A DNA stretch of 32,302 nucleotides, taken from IMG/VR virus record IMGVR_UViG_3300049043_000107, positions 1 to 32,302 of that record. One strand, given 5' to 3'. Position numbers and translations under genes: made by a program. Shown here piece by piece: positions 1-9,272 of this stretch. The notes beneath the pieces were generated by a model. It saw only the letters and a program-made list of their open reading frames with translations, did not search any database and was not told the origin of the DNA. Numbering within the stretch: position 1 is the first letter of the stretch; the number at the start of each line of letters is the position of its first letter. Source of the DNA: a virus.

Positions 1-33
1 TTTTTGCGATGTACTTCGTTCAGTTCTGTTGCT
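1..33 (+). other. Untrimmed Oxford Nanopore ligation-adapter remnant
   Basis: Positions 10-25 read TGTACTTCGTTCAGTT, followed by a degraded version of the adapter's last bases ending in TTGCT at 29-33. The T-rich start and this core match the top strand of the nanopore ligation adapter, which ends CGTTCAGTTACGTATTGCT. It is not biological sequence. It tells the reader that the contig start is a raw read end and explains the many single-base indels in the genes that follow. Confidence 0.9.
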
Positions 34-80
34 CCCCACACCCCACACCCCACACCCCACACCCCACACCCTACACCCCA
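34..80. repeat. CCCCACA heptamer tandem repeat
   Basis: Five exact copies of CCCCACA run from 34 to 68, then one variant copy (CCCTACA, 69-75) and a partial copy. It lies directly before the nanE reading frame. Simple CCCCACA tracts of this kind occur in cyanobacterial intergenic DNA, which fits the gene that follows, but a basecalling artefact in copy number is possible. Confidence 0.85.
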
Positions 81-83
81 ATT

Positions 84-765
84 CATGAAGAAACCTTAAA
101 ATCGGGTTTAATCGTCTCCTGTCAAGCGCCAGTGGATTCATCTCTGCACTATCCTGTAATTATTGCCGCCATGGCTCATGCTTGCGTGGATAGGGGTGCT
201 TGTGGGGTAAGAATTGACAGTCCCGCTCATCTGAAAGCTACCCGTCAACAATTGCCGGATATACCGATAATTGGACTCTGGAACGCAATTATCCCGATTC
301 TTCGGTATATATTACTCCCAAATATCAAGATGCTCTCGCCATTGCCGATGCGGTGCCGATATAATTGCCTTGGATGCTACCCCAGAAAGCGTCCGGATGA
401 TGAAAATTTAGCCACAATTATCGCTCGTATTCATCAGGAAACTGGTAAATTAGTCATGGCAGATATAGACTCGAATCGAAAGTGCTATTTATGCCGTGGA
501 GCCGGTGCTGATATTGTCGGTACAACTCTTTACGGTTACACAGAAGCGACTAAAGCGGGCTACAGCCGCCGAGTTTTCTTTCCTAGAAGAATTAGTTAAT
601 AAGTTATCAGTTCCTGTTATCTGTGAAGGAGGAATATCGACTCCAAAAGAAGCAAAAAAAGCCCTAGAAGTTGGTGCATATTCGGTAGTTGTTGGCACAG
701 CAATTACAGGGATTGATTTAAAAACTAGCGCTTTTTTACAAGGAATTTTGTCGAAATATTCATGA
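84..765 (+). pseudogene. nanE: N-acetylmannosamine-6-phosphate 2-epimerase (NanE), frameshifted
   Basis: NanE converts N-acetylmannosamine-6-phosphate to N-acetylglucosamine-6-phosphate in the cytoplasm during sialic acid breakdown. Family landmarks appear in order along a TIM-barrel-length frame: LKSGLIVSCQAP near the N-terminus, GVRIDSPAHLKATR, PIIGLW, ARIHQETGKLVMADI, ADIVGTTLYGYTEATK, PVICEGGIS and the C-terminal VVVGTAITGIDL. At least two or three frame changes (about 280-345, 470-490 and 560-580) break it. No start codon is visible in frame next to the repeat, so the 5' end is uncertain or damaged. The protein resembles cyanobacterial NanE, and its base composition is clearly richer in GC than the rest of the window. 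I regard the breaks as sequencing errors rather than true decay. It has no functional link to the phage genes. Confidence 0.85.
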
Positions 766-854
766 CATTAATCTTGCTCCTAGCCGTGCCTAGTAGCCAC
801 TTCTAGGGATTAGGAAAAAAACCAAAAAGTTTCGCCGCACCACCCAAAATGGCC

Positions 855-870
855 AGCGACTAAAGCGGGC
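855..870. repeat. 16-bp direct repeat at the chimeric junction (other copy at 545-560)
   Basis: AGCGACTAAAGCGGGC is present exactly at 545-560, inside nanE (coding EATKAG), and again at 855-870. The second copy ends where phage-like sequence begins. Short GCGACTAAAG elements are familiar as dispersed repeats in cyanobacterial genomes. The copy may be such an element, or the shared sequence through which two molecules or reads were joined. Confidence 0.7.
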
Positions 871-1365
871 ATCTTCTATGATTCTAACAAACTCTTCACT
901 AACAATTGTGGAAGTGATCCATCGCAATACCTCTTCAGATAGACAACATTATCCTCTACAATAAAATCTGGCATGGATTTAAGAGTTTCTATTCCTTTCT
1001 TAAGAATAGTTATCTTTTTCGCCTCTTTTGGATATCTTATCTTTCTGCTCTTTCACTTCTTCAATAGACATGATTCTAAGCAATTGTTCTTCAGTTTTGC
1101 TATTTCTGGCATCATTAAAATCCTGCTCTGTAGCATTTGTCTTAGAAACAAGCGACCCATCATTAAGCACCACAGTTAATACATTGTTAACCAGCTTTAT
1201 TTTAATATAAGGCTTATACGTTGTGGTTTGAATAGATGTTGTTTCAGGAGCACTTTCGATTTTCTTACGAAGAAGCGTATTTTTTAATGCTTGTTCTTCA
1301 AGTTGTAATTGTTCTAATTGTTTTTGTTTTTCGGATTTAAACCAATTTAAGCTAAAAATTCCCAT
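871..1365 (-). CDS. Conserved phage protein, C-terminus cut by the junction
   Basis: The start at 1365 (MGIFSLNWF) follows an A/C-rich leader. The first 40 residues are a charged, Q/K/E-rich coiled-coil-like stretch. A beta-rich middle follows (IKIKLVNNVLTVVLNDGS, then NATEQDFNDAR). A frameshift near 1000 leads into a C-terminal part reading MPDFIVEDNVVYL, and a further indel leads to EEFVRIIEDA, which ends exactly at the junction with cyanobacterial DNA. I recall similar proteins near rIIA-like genes in crAss-like phages, but no function is established. Everything beyond about 870 is lost or foreign, so the true C-terminus is unknown. Confidence 0.6.
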
Positions 1366-1392
1366 TTGTTTTGTTTTTTAATGTTTTTAATA

Positions 1393-1425
1393 AGAGAAGG
1401 AGCATTAGAACTCCTCCTCTTTTTT
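1393..1425 (+). terminator. Possible intrinsic terminator (hairpin plus T run on + strand)
   Basis: Ten-base arms AGAGAAGGAG (1393-1402) and CTCCTCCTCT (1411-1420) pair with one mismatch, and six Ts follow on the + strand. The minus-strand reading has the same stem but no U run after it, so it is a weaker stop for the local minus-strand genes. It may act as a barrier to antisense transcription. Confidence 0.45.
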
Positions 1426-1429
1426 CGTG

Positions 1430-1562
1430 TTAGTCGTTAATTAATTGTTCAACAGTTTCCGTTGTTAGCGTCTCCTCTAAAAGGGAGTTCTTCGTTGATT
1501 TTTATGGTTTTGTAATTTTCCCAATTGATTCTATGTTTATGGTATTTAAATAAATCAATCAT
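1430..1562 (-). CDS. Small hypothetical protein (about 43 aa, one frameshift)
   Basis: It starts at 1562 (MIDLFKYHKHRINWENYK) and, after one apparent indel near 1490, continues as LLEETLTTETVEQLIND to a TAA at 1430. It sits between the rIIA-like gene and a hairpin, in the same orientation as both. It is basic at the N-terminus and acidic at the C-terminus. I recognise no family. Its reality rests on gene packing and on a coherent reading after a single correction. Confidence 0.4.
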
Positions 1563-1634
1563 GATAGGAACTGATATCTGTATCGTATGACCGAATAAGC
1601 ACTACATAAGGATTTAATAAAAATGAGAAACTTA

Positions 1635-4600
1635 TTAAATAGAAAATAGTTGTATATATTTAACATCGTCTATCTATAGACTCATCGAACATATTTATAT
1701 TTGTTGCATGTTCTATAATAATAGCTCGTGTGTCATCATTTATATGTAATCTATTATCCCTACGATAGGAAGATAGCTTATCCATTACATCAGCAAGTTT
1801 GCTAGAAACCTTATTTATATTTTTATAATGGTTGAATACAGAACGATAATCATCCATCATTTTATCTATCAAACAATATGTAGCAACTCTTTTAAATGGC
1901 TTGTTCTTTCCTTCCATAAATTTACTAAAAGGTATTAAATTGTGCAAATCTATTTTACTTACGAGCTTTAGTTCTCTTTCACTAAGAGTGATGAATATTA
2001 TATCCTTCTTTTTTGTAATAAGATACCACTTATCCATCAAATCCACATCAGAAGGACCTCCATAAACAATGAAGTTAGCTCTTTTGTGAATACTACTACC
2101 ATCCCATCTTTCACTCACCCATTTTCAATTTCTACCATCTACCCAGCGCTCTAGATCATAAGCTCTCTTAACAATAATTTGCCTTCCAGTCTAGCAATGT
2201 TCTTTTTACCACTTTTCAAAAGACAGAGATGTTGTTGTTGTTTTTGATAATGTCAAAGAAGCTATATAACTATCAGGAATTTCCAATTTAGATAGTCTCA
2301 ATATCCAGTTGTCTGTTATTAATTTCTTAATATGTTGAGACTCTGAAATAAGCTGTCTCCATTGTTCTTTCTTGTAATTTTTCCAATTCCAAAAGTCCAT
2401 AATAACAATTATAATCCATGTCTTTATTGAACAATGGTATTTCTTTGTTTCATGATGATGTACCTTTCATCCCATCTATCTTTACATAAACTTCTCAAAT
2501 AGCTTTTCATTACACCGCTAATATTCTGTCCTTTTTCCTGTACATAGAGTCTATTGTTTCTAACATTAAATACACTATTTAAATCCAAAGATAGATAATG
2601 AGAACTTTTAACACCTCTTAAGCTTCCTTTGCCGATTATATATTTATATGAATAATCTGTAAAAAAATAGCTAGACATTTTTGTAATTCTACGCAAGTCT
2701 AACAATTCCACACCTTTCACCTTAGGATGCTTTATGTATATAGTGGAAAATTTACTCAAAGGGTGAACATCAAATGTTTTACTACCAACAGTGAACATTC
2801 TCTATCTCTTGAGAAATAGTTATATACAGCTTGTATATCTTCTGTATCTTGTACAGTTTCATTGTATTTCTCAATAAAATAATTGATGCTTGTTCTAACC
2901 TCTTGATAATCACATCTTTAGCTTCTTGTGTATATCGTATAGCTTCCCTATTTGGAGTGGGGAAGATACCATCACTTAAACTAAATCTCAAACCTACAGG
3001 TAAATTAATACTATCTATACCAAGTTTTTTGAAATCTATTGGATAGTAGACATTATCCAGACAGATGTGTAGGAATTTCTCACGAGAAATCTCAGAGAAC
3101 TGAAAATATTCATGACGCATAATGAAGAAATCCATTGTTTAATTGATTCTACACTAAAGAACACGCATTATCAAAATATGCTAATTGTTCTTTGATTTTG
3201 CTAATGAAATCATTTCTATCATGATAAATAACAGGAACGATCACCTTAACACCATTAGGCTGATCTGTCAGGAGCTTGGCGTAGAGAGGTCAATTGTATT
3301 AACATCTTCTCCTTCATACATCATATATTTACGTTCCATTCCATTCTTTACGAGCAACGAACTAGAAACTAGATGTATATGCTAGGGGCGCTTTAAAGCC
3401 TAGTGTGGCTTTCCTTATTTCATAAGGCACGGACTATATCATCACCCTAATCGGCTGGAAGCATCTTCATATGGGCACTACTCCATACTACTTCCTGTTA
3501 TTAAGCAGACTCGACTGCTACAGGTAGTATCTCTAAACGTTTTCTACAGATGTATCTGTAGCTTCGCTTTGGTGATTGTGCTTCGTTGAATTCAGATATA
3601 CTTTGTTTATACTTTCTTTGTAGGAAGTAATTGCAATCACCATATAAATACATAATAGCTCTTTGAACATCAGATTTAACTTCTATCCAAAGAACATAAT
3701 TCATAATAGTTCTAACCTTTTCAGTTATATAAGGTTTTTCTCTCTTTGTAAATGTTTGGCTACTTCTAACAGAAAGTCTTTATCTGTTGAAGAAAATGCT
3801 AATACAAGTTTAAACCTATCCTGATGAGGATTAGGAATATTATATGAAGTTTTCTTTTGTACTTATAGCTTTGTTTTTTAAGAATTACACTACCATCACC
3901 ATCAAGAAATCCTCTAATAAAATGAGGAATATGTCAGAAGATAGTTTAGGAAATTTCATTCCTTCTTTACTCTTTCTAATACCACAGACCAAGATTTACT
4001 AAATCTTGACATCAGTTCATTAGAGCTAATGTTAACACAAACTTGAGGTTGATAGCCTTTTTTTATATCTAGATGGAGTTTTTGACTATGTGCTTATGTC
4101 CTCCTGCAGCAGACAAAGATAATTGATCTAGAATATAAGAGTCTCTTTCTTGAACTCCTATTCTAAAATTAAGCTGTCTGTTTCCAGGTGGCTGATAAAC
4201 TGATCCATCTGCATAAATAAAACCTAGTATATAGGCTTTATATTCTGTGTTAATGTTCTTAAAATAACTTGCATTGATGCTGTACTTGTATCCCATAAGA
4301 ATGTTATGTTTAGGATACAACGTGACTAAATTTAATTTCAGATTTCACGAAAGAATTCATCCAGTTATTTATTCACAAAATTACTTCTGTCGGCAGGGCC
4401 TAGTTTTGTTGACCCATCCCCGTACCTAGTTCTGTAGCACTGTTCTCTTTTAGTGCTCTTACCATATTTACTGATAATGTTCTTAACATCATCAGCCATC
4501 TTAAACCAATACCAAAATCCTCTACAGAGAATTCATATGTACTATCCTTTGTAATGTACAAACTAACAACAATAGGTTTGTCTACACCAGCTCTTCTATG

Positions 4601-4783
4601 ACTATTCCAGAGCATTACTAGCACACTCTCTAATAGTTAGAGCCTATAGGGTCTGAATATAAATTCTTACTCAACATTTGCATCAATATCTGAGCTGAAT
4701 CTAAATCTCAGGACATTTCCTATTGATTCTGTTGGTTCTCCTTCCTGATGGATAATTGCTTCTTTTTGTTTTTCTAGTATCAT
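1635..4783 (-). CDS. rIIA-like GHKL-ATPase protein, interrupted by a group I intron
   Basis: Two exons (4783-4412 and about 3403-1635) give roughly 713 residues, close to the 725 of T4 RIIA. The N-terminal domain carries GHKL ATPase motifs: the N-box-like SNALDSHRRAG (assembled across an indel near 4620), the G1-like VEDFGIGL, then KYGKSTK and, across the intron, a G-rich lid reading GMG/LGFKAPLAYT. The C-terminal two thirds is cut into several frames by indels near 3290, 3150, 2790, 2420, 2160 and 1660. The last frame ends DDVKYIQLFSI at 1635. T4 RIIA is membrane-associated and acts in superinfection exclusion of other phages and prophage systems. For this homologue such a role is inferred. 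rII-like proteins are known in crAss-like phages. It lies at the downstream end of the replication block. Confidence 0.72.
3404..4411 (-). mobile_element. Group I intron in the rIIA-like gene
   Basis: The two halves of a conserved G-rich ATP-lid motif (GMG and LGFKAPLAYT) are about 1 kb apart and join in frame if this segment is removed. The 5' exon ends in GGGT, which pairs with GCCC shortly inside the intron, giving P1 with the expected U-G pair at the splice site. CTAG in the intron can pair with CTAG at the 3' exon start as P10. The P7 3'-strand motif GATGATATAGTCC lies at 3429-3441. One doubt is that the last intron base reads A, where group I introns need G; a base error or a site shifted by a few bases would explain it. 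The intron encodes a LAGLIDADG endonuclease. Confidence 0.75.
3501..4320 (-). CDS. LAGLIDADG homing endonuclease inside the intron
   Basis: The frame starts at 4320 and carries the first dodecapeptide motif as AYILGFIYADGSV near residues 28-40. After a frameshift near 4075, a second motif reads FIRGFLDGDGSV around 3900-3935. A last frame from 3704 ends at 3501 with a basic C-terminus. Two motifs in about 270 residues make it a monomeric double-motif enzyme. The acidic residues of both motifs (D in YADG and DGDG) are present, so it is probably active if the frameshifts are read errors. It would cut intron-less rIIA-like alleles in co-infecting phages and drive intron homing. It is encoded entirely within the intron on the same strand as the host gene. 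Confidence 0.75.
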
Positions 4784-4804
4784 TTTGCTGGAAATTTAGT
4801 TAAA

Positions 4805-5162
4805 TCATAATGCTTCTTTTGATTGTCTATATCTATCTAAATCATTTTGTTCTGTAAATACACTTTCTGGATTATCTATTTTTACAACACGAGATGCTGT
4901 TGGTAGAACTCCTTCTCCATAAATATATGATTTAAACAAAAACCTTTTGTTGTAAATCCATTTTTAATTTTTCATCTGCCCAATCAGCTTTTCCTGCTTG
5001 CCATTTTTTGAAAGTATCATATGTATATAAAATATTACCCATAGTGATATATTGGATTGTACCTCTTCCTGTACCAAAATACCATCCAAATTCTACAAAA
5101 TGTGAATGAGCTACAAGAATAAAGTCTCCTGGCTGTAATTCTCCTCCATGTCTAATTTTCAT
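4805..5162 (-). CDS. Conserved hypothetical protein next to rIIA-like gene
   Basis: The start at 5162 overlaps the end of the upstream gene by 11 bases, so the two are probably translated together. The first part reads HGGELQPGDFILVAHSHFVE, a PGD turn typical of small beta-barrel folds, and includes aromatic residues around FGWYFGTGRG. After a frameshift near 4930 it continues as GVLPTASRVVKIDNPESVF and ends in a charged tail at 4805. It is about 119 residues long. No function is recognised. Confidence 0.6.
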
Positions 5163-5478
5163 GTTTTTCTCTTTTAATTAACCAAACAGTTTTACCATTT
5201 AAATCAATGTATTTTTCATTGTTAAACTCATCAGATGTGAAATATTCCCTCTTTTTATATGTATAGGTTCTGTTAGAATAAGTAGCTGTGTATACAGTTT
5301 CTTTTATACTAACCTTACATTTTAAAGCTTTGTAATATGTTTTTCCTACTATTGCATATCTAGGTGTTTGCTTTCTTTGCATAGGAGGTCGTAACACCTT
5401 TGCTCTTGCTAATGATCCACCCCCTGCAGCATAAAGAAATTCATCTCCCACCCTTAATTGTGAAACATCAATTTGCAT
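5152..5478 (-). CDS. Conserved hypothetical protein (108 aa)
   Basis: An intact frame of 108 residues. It begins MQIDVSQLRVGDEFLYAAGG, a VGDEF turn like the PGDF turn of the next gene, followed by alternating polar and aromatic residues (YTATYSNRTYTYKKREYF) that suggest beta structure. The pair 5152-5478 and 4805-5162 may be related small beta proteins arising from duplication, but similarity is limited to this turn. It starts 11 bases after the uracil-DNA glycosylase gene ends. Confidence 0.65.
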   Translation of the reverse strand: MQIDVSQLRVGDEFLYAAGGGSLARAKVLRPPMQRKQTPRYAIVGKTYYKALKCKVSIKETVYTATYSNRTYTYKKREYFTSDEFNNEKYIDLNGKTVWLIKREKHEN

Positions 5479-5489
5479 AAATTTTTGTT

Positions 5490-6209
5490 TTAAAATGGGG
5501 CTGGTTCATATAACCATTCAATTTCCCATCCATTATTTTCTTTTAATAATTTATTCACTTGTTTAAACACTCCTTCAGAGTCCCATTCTGTATTTTTATA
5601 GGAAGCACTTGCTGGGTGTGACAGAACAAACACCTTTGAAAAAGGATTTGTATGTTTTATGTATCTAGCAGCATCCTTCCCAAGGAATATTGTAGGCACC
5701 ATTGTAACAGATAATACCTCTTCTAACAGATATTCTGTAAATGGCTTCCATAATTCTATATGTGAGCCTGCTTTATTCAATTCTGTCGTAAGAGCTGCAT
5801 TAAGCATTAATACTCCCTGGTGAGCCAAATAGCTAACATCTGGAGATTTCTCATATTTCAGATTGAGCCCTTCATATAGTTCTTTCTCCAGAGCATTATA
5901 AAATTGCTCTAGAGAAGGTTGAATGACACCTGTATGAGAACAACCCATAAGTAAGCCATCTGCTACATACATTCCATTTTTAGTAGTGTGATAGGGACAC
6001 ATTCCTATCATAACCACCTTTAAATCATCATAGGAAGTTTCTTTAAATGCTCTGAATACATCAGAAGAAGAGGGGCAATTTTCTTGCCCCTATTAGATTC
6101 CTACTTTAAAAATGTATATATCTCATCACATTTCTCACTCTCTGATAAATGGTCTAATTTTTGGATGCCAGCTTTCATGGAATAAACTAGAGAACTTCGA
6201 CCAATTCAT
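5490..6209 (-). CDS. Uracil-DNA glycosylase, family 1-like, with GMCPYH in the catalytic motif
   Basis: The enzyme family removes uracil from DNA by cleaving the N-glycosidic bond. Reconstructed from 6209 (MNWSKFSSLFHESWHP) with indels near 6130 and 6100, the protein is about 240 residues, as expected. Motifs in order: GMCPYHT (the GQDPYH water-activating loop), VADGLLMGCS (uracil pocket), QPSLEQFYNALEKEL, HQGVLMLNAALT and the leucine-loop region HPASASY. The catalytic Asp of GQDPYH is replaced by Cys, so the mechanism or activity may be altered. Uracil-DNA glycosylase is a regular member of crAss-like replication blocks. The start overlaps the upstream gene by 23 bases. The family assignment is firm; activity is uncertain. 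Confidence 0.85.
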
Positions 6210-6982
6210 TTTCTTGAAAATTTAATTCTAATTGTTTAAAAGGAGATATGGGTGATTCTACCTCCTGTGTTCTTGTTACTAAAATACCAGCAGCATTTAC
6301 AAAGAAACCGTGCGCTTCAATGTGATTATTCATCCATAATGAAGGGTGCACTTCTTTCATAGCAAATGTTGTAAACTGATACAGTTCCCATAAGCTTCCA
6401 GAAGCACCATAATCATGTGTAGGAGCTTTCAGCTCTCTTTTGATTATGTTTAATTGTGTACTTCTGATGAGTTTCATCCTCTAGATAGAGTCTACCTACC
6501 AGTTCAGCAGCTTCTCTTTTACTTAAATCAATCTGCTTCATTGTTTCTCTTTCTTCTTGCATTTTTCTAAATGCATCTCCTGCCTGTTTAATATATTCTG
6601 TAATGGCATGAGGAGTGAAAGTTTGTATTTCACCCATATGTTTCTTTTTAAAAGCTCCATAATCGCCTGATACACAACCATTTTGACAAATCATAATGCG
6701 TGTACCAATAGCAAACTTCAAGCTTAAAGACTTATCATAGCTGTTCTGCCAGCCAATTTGCAGCTGCATTTCTGAATCAGCTACATTGCTAATTGTATAT
6801 TTACCATTAGCTATTTGTGCTTCATTAGCAGAAGAATACATTTCTTTGTCTAATGTAAACCCTGCTTGATGTATGCTCTCCAGGGTGAGATCCATAAGTT
6901 GTTGATGTGAAACTGGCTTATAAGTGCGAGTTTCTGTAGGAAGCGTTGCTCCTAATAATTGAGATTTTGTTGATGTATACAT
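6187..6982 (-). CDS. DUF932-like phage protein, one frameshift
   Basis: It starts at 6982 (MYTSTKSQLLGATLPT) and runs through AIGTRIMICQNGCVSGDYG around residues 92-110. After a single indel near 6470 it reads on as THDYGASGSLWELYQFTTFA to a stop at 6187, about 265 residues in all. The order GTR-x-CxNG-SGD followed by a helical segment and a late SLWELYQFTT block resembles DUF932 proteins, which are common in phages and plasmids near replication and recombination genes. No activity is known for them. The gene sits between small genes downstream of the primase and overlaps the glycosylase gene. Confidence 0.55.
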
Positions 6983-6993
6983 ATTATTGGTTT

Positions 6994-7149
6994 TTATTCA
7001 TCTACGTGTAAATTAATACTAGCTCCTAAATACTTACTAAGGATGGATTGAAGGTTTTCTATGGATATACATTCCACCTCATCTCCTTCAGTTGTTTCCA
7101 ACCATTCGACATTGTTTTTAATCTTGTCTATTAATTCATTTATTGTCAT
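6994..7149 (-). CDS. Small hypothetical protein (51 aa)
   Basis: The frame from 7149 (MTINELIDKIKNNVEW) to TAA at 6994 is intact. It is acidic (TEGDEVEC) and probably helical, ending SKYLGASINLHVDE. It overlaps the end of the preceding small gene by 14 bases and ends 12 bases before the DUF932-like gene, so it is part of the same transcript. No family is recognised. Confidence 0.55.
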   Translation of the reverse strand: MTINELIDKIKNNVEWLETTEGDEVECISIENLQSILSKYLGASINLHVDE

Positions 7150-7324
7150 AAAACTCTTTTTTGTAGTTAAACTCTTCAGCTACATGATTAATATGTTTTG
7201 TTGTTGTTTTAGACCAATATCCATGGACTACTATCACTCTATCTTCAGACTTTAATGTTGCTACATGTGTATTATACGAATACACCTTATTTCCATCAAT
7301 CCTTAAATTTTGTTTATATTTCAT
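7136..7324 (-). CDS. Small conserved phage protein (62 aa)
   Basis: I chose the start at 7324 (MKYKQNLRIDGNKVYSY) because its ATG overlaps the primase stop as ATGA; an upstream ATG at 7348 would overlap more. The core VYSYNTHVATL followed by GYWSKTTTKHINHVAEEF matches a small protein I remember from Bacteroidota phages, where it has no known role. It is basic and has two predicted beta strands before a C-terminal helix. Confidence 0.6.
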   Translation of the reverse strand: MKYKQNLRIDGNKVYSYNTHVATLKSEDRVIVVHGYWSKTTTKHINHVAEEFNYKKEFYDNK

Positions 7325-8329
7325 AAAATGTGTTTTTCTTTTAAACATTGCTCAACAGCTTTTAATCCGTGAGCTTTGGCTAAATCAGCCCAGTCTTTGA
7401 TTCCTTCACTTAAATACTTACGTGGGACGTTAATGTATTGAAAATCATAGGTTTTTGTTATCAACTGACTATTTTTAACACCTGTCTCATCAGCATCAAA
7501 TGATAGGAATTGTACGTCTGAATTAGCCTTTAGATATTCTACATTCTCTTCAGAGAAGCATCCACTACTCTCATTCTGGACAGCACAACAACAAGGAAAT
7601 ATCTTTCTCATCACCATATAGTCTTTCTTACTCTTATTTATGAAAGCTATCTGGCAATTCTTTAATATTTTCCTTACCATCCATTGCTGTAATAGGAACA
7701 TTATTAGGCACCCATTTATTCTTTTTATCTGCAAATGGACGATATATCTTCCAATGCCCATCATAATAGTATCCAAATCTTAGTTCCTCTGGAGGAAGAT
7801 AGAAAAGCTTCTTGTTTAAATACACACTCTTAATAGAATAAACATTACATTCCTTAAGGTCTTGTTCTCCCTGATGATAAGCAGCCCAATAGTCTAATTC
7901 TTGTTTTGTAAACTTTCTAGTGCTTGCCTGTATGAGTGTATATCTCTTATCAGATGGGTCAGGCTGTACATATTCTTTAGTTATTTGTTTCCATCTACCT
8001 ACATCTGGTCCAGAAGAGCTAATACCAAGGCCAAAATCCCTATCTATCATCTTAAGCACATCATCCATTTTAGGAATGCAGAACATAAGTTTTACAAATG
8101 TAAAACAGTCTCCACTCTTAGTTGAATCAGCAAAGTCATGAAATCTCAACTTGCCATATCTATTACTTATGATGAAAGAAGGATGTTTTTCATTCCTAAA
8201 TGGAGAATAAGTAGCTTGATTTATCTTCCAATTCTTGGTAGGCATGTAATATCTAAAGATGTCATAGTCTGAAATCCTTGAGAGAACACTATCTATTGTC
8301 AGTTTTTCTTTTACATTTCCTCCTATCAT
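7321..8329 (-). CDS. DnaG-type DNA primase with Toprim domain, one frameshift
   Basis: It makes RNA primers for the phage replisome. The N-terminal part (from 8329) has YSPFRNEKHPSF and LRFHDFADSTKSGDCFTFVK, the pattern of the CHC2-like primase N-domain but without its zinc-binding cysteines. After an indel near 7640 the Toprim domain follows, with KSKKDYMVMRK and the metal-binding FDADETGV. The C-terminus ends in a short helix, so no helicase-interaction domain is obvious. Total length is about 336 residues, the short form seen in crAss-like phages. It follows a terminator, so it may begin a new transcription unit, and it is ATGA-coupled to the next small gene. Confidence 0.82.
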
Positions 8330-8341
8330 ACCAAAAAGAAA

Positions 8342-8367
8342 GCCCCCAATAGTTTCCTATCAGGGGC
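8342..8367 (-). terminator. Intrinsic terminator after the SSB-like gene
   Basis: GCCCCCAATAG (8342-8352) pairs with CTATCAGGGGC (8357-8367) around a four-base loop, with one mismatch. On the minus strand the stem is followed by TTTCTTTTT. It lies in the 57-base gap between the SSB-like gene stop and the primase start. Confidence 0.75.
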
Positions 8368-8386
8368 CTGTTTAAATGTTCAATAA

Positions 8387-9253
8387 TTAATAATCGTCAC
8401 CATCAGTAGATAGCACAGCATCTGAAGCTACAAGATTATCTTCTGCACTATAGTCTTTAATATCACGAAGGATATAGAAATCTTTACATCCATATTCTCC
8501 TGTAATATTCACTACAAAGCGCTCATGAATCTTTAAGTCTTTCAGTTTCTTGCTACGAAGGTTTGTTAACACTTTGTCATCACTATAATTGATTAAACGA
8601 AACTGTTTCAAAGTGTATACAGGAAGGAATCCTCCACCATAAACACCCTGATATTCTTTCATTTCACCATCTTTCTCTTTAGAAACAACAGTGGCAAGAG
8701 CAAGGAAATTAGTACAATAAGCACCATTCACTTGACTTCTTAATTCACTAGCGTTACCCTTCATCAGCTTTTTCCAATCTAGCTCAAGAACAGAAGCATC
8801 GTCTTTATAGTCTAATTTACCTAACCACAGAGCGAAGAAATGCATACAAATCTTCTTCCCCTACCTTAGCTACACGATATTCACGTCCTTTAAACCAATC
8901 AGGAAGAGCAGATTCTTCAGCAGCCCAACTGCAAGTACCAATATTATTGATGTATTGCTTTTTGGTACCATCTTTATTCACTCTATCCTTGTCTTCTAGA
9001 AAGAAGGTCACCTTATAGATGTCGTCTGTTTTGACATCCTTAATCCAAATGTCTGTTCTTAAATAGGTGTTTTTGTCACTATTTGTTCCTAAATATTCTG
9101 CGGCTTTACTCTCCTGTGGAAGCTCTATTCCTAATATACGAGGAATACTCTTCTGTTGTTGGATTGATGGCTACCACTTGTGCCTCAAATAGTCCTACAC
9201 GTTTTTGTCTTGATTGTTGTTCTTCTTTGTTCTCTTTCTTTTCCTTGAATCAT
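8387..9253 (-). CDS. Probable single-stranded DNA-binding protein of the phage replisome
   Basis: Reconstructed from 9253 with indels near 9130 and 8840, about 288 residues. After a Q/K-rich start it reads RVGLFEAQVVAINPTTEEY, then FFLEDKDRVNKDGTKKQYI, GTCSWAAEESALPDWF, KLDYKDDASVLELDWKKLM and YQGVYGGGFLPVYTLK. It ends in an acidic tail (STDGDDY), as do many phage SSBs. I recall this family as conserved in crAss-like phages between the primase and a P-loop ATPase and usually annotated as SSB. The placement here is the same. The motifs fit the family; the single-strand-binding role itself is inferred from context and the acidic tail. Confidence 0.62.
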
Positions 9254-9272
9254 TGTTCTTAGATTTTTGTTG

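Noticed and set aside
84-765. nanE as a gene captured by the phage
   Set aside because: It is on the opposite strand, differs in base composition, follows a sequencing adapter, and the phage gene is cut at the junction. A chimera explains it better.
1393-1425. Terminator for the rIIA-like transcript
   Set aside because: The U run is on the + strand. On the minus strand the stem is followed by TATTAAAAA, so its use by the rIIA-like transcript is doubtful; it is listed only as a + strand candidate.
871-2100. Plus-strand frames in the phage part as real genes
   Set aside because: They mirror AT-rich minus-strand coding regions and give low-complexity hydrophobic translations typical of antisense frames.
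3500-4320. The LAGLIDADG frame as an intein in the rIIA-like protein
   Set aside because: It has its own start and is out of frame with the exons, there are no intein splicing blocks, and group I core motifs are present.
6071-6091. AGGGGCAA/TTGCCCCT hairpin as a terminator
   Set aside because: It falls inside the reconstructed N-terminal coding region of the uracil-DNA glycosylase and has no good U run on the minus strand.
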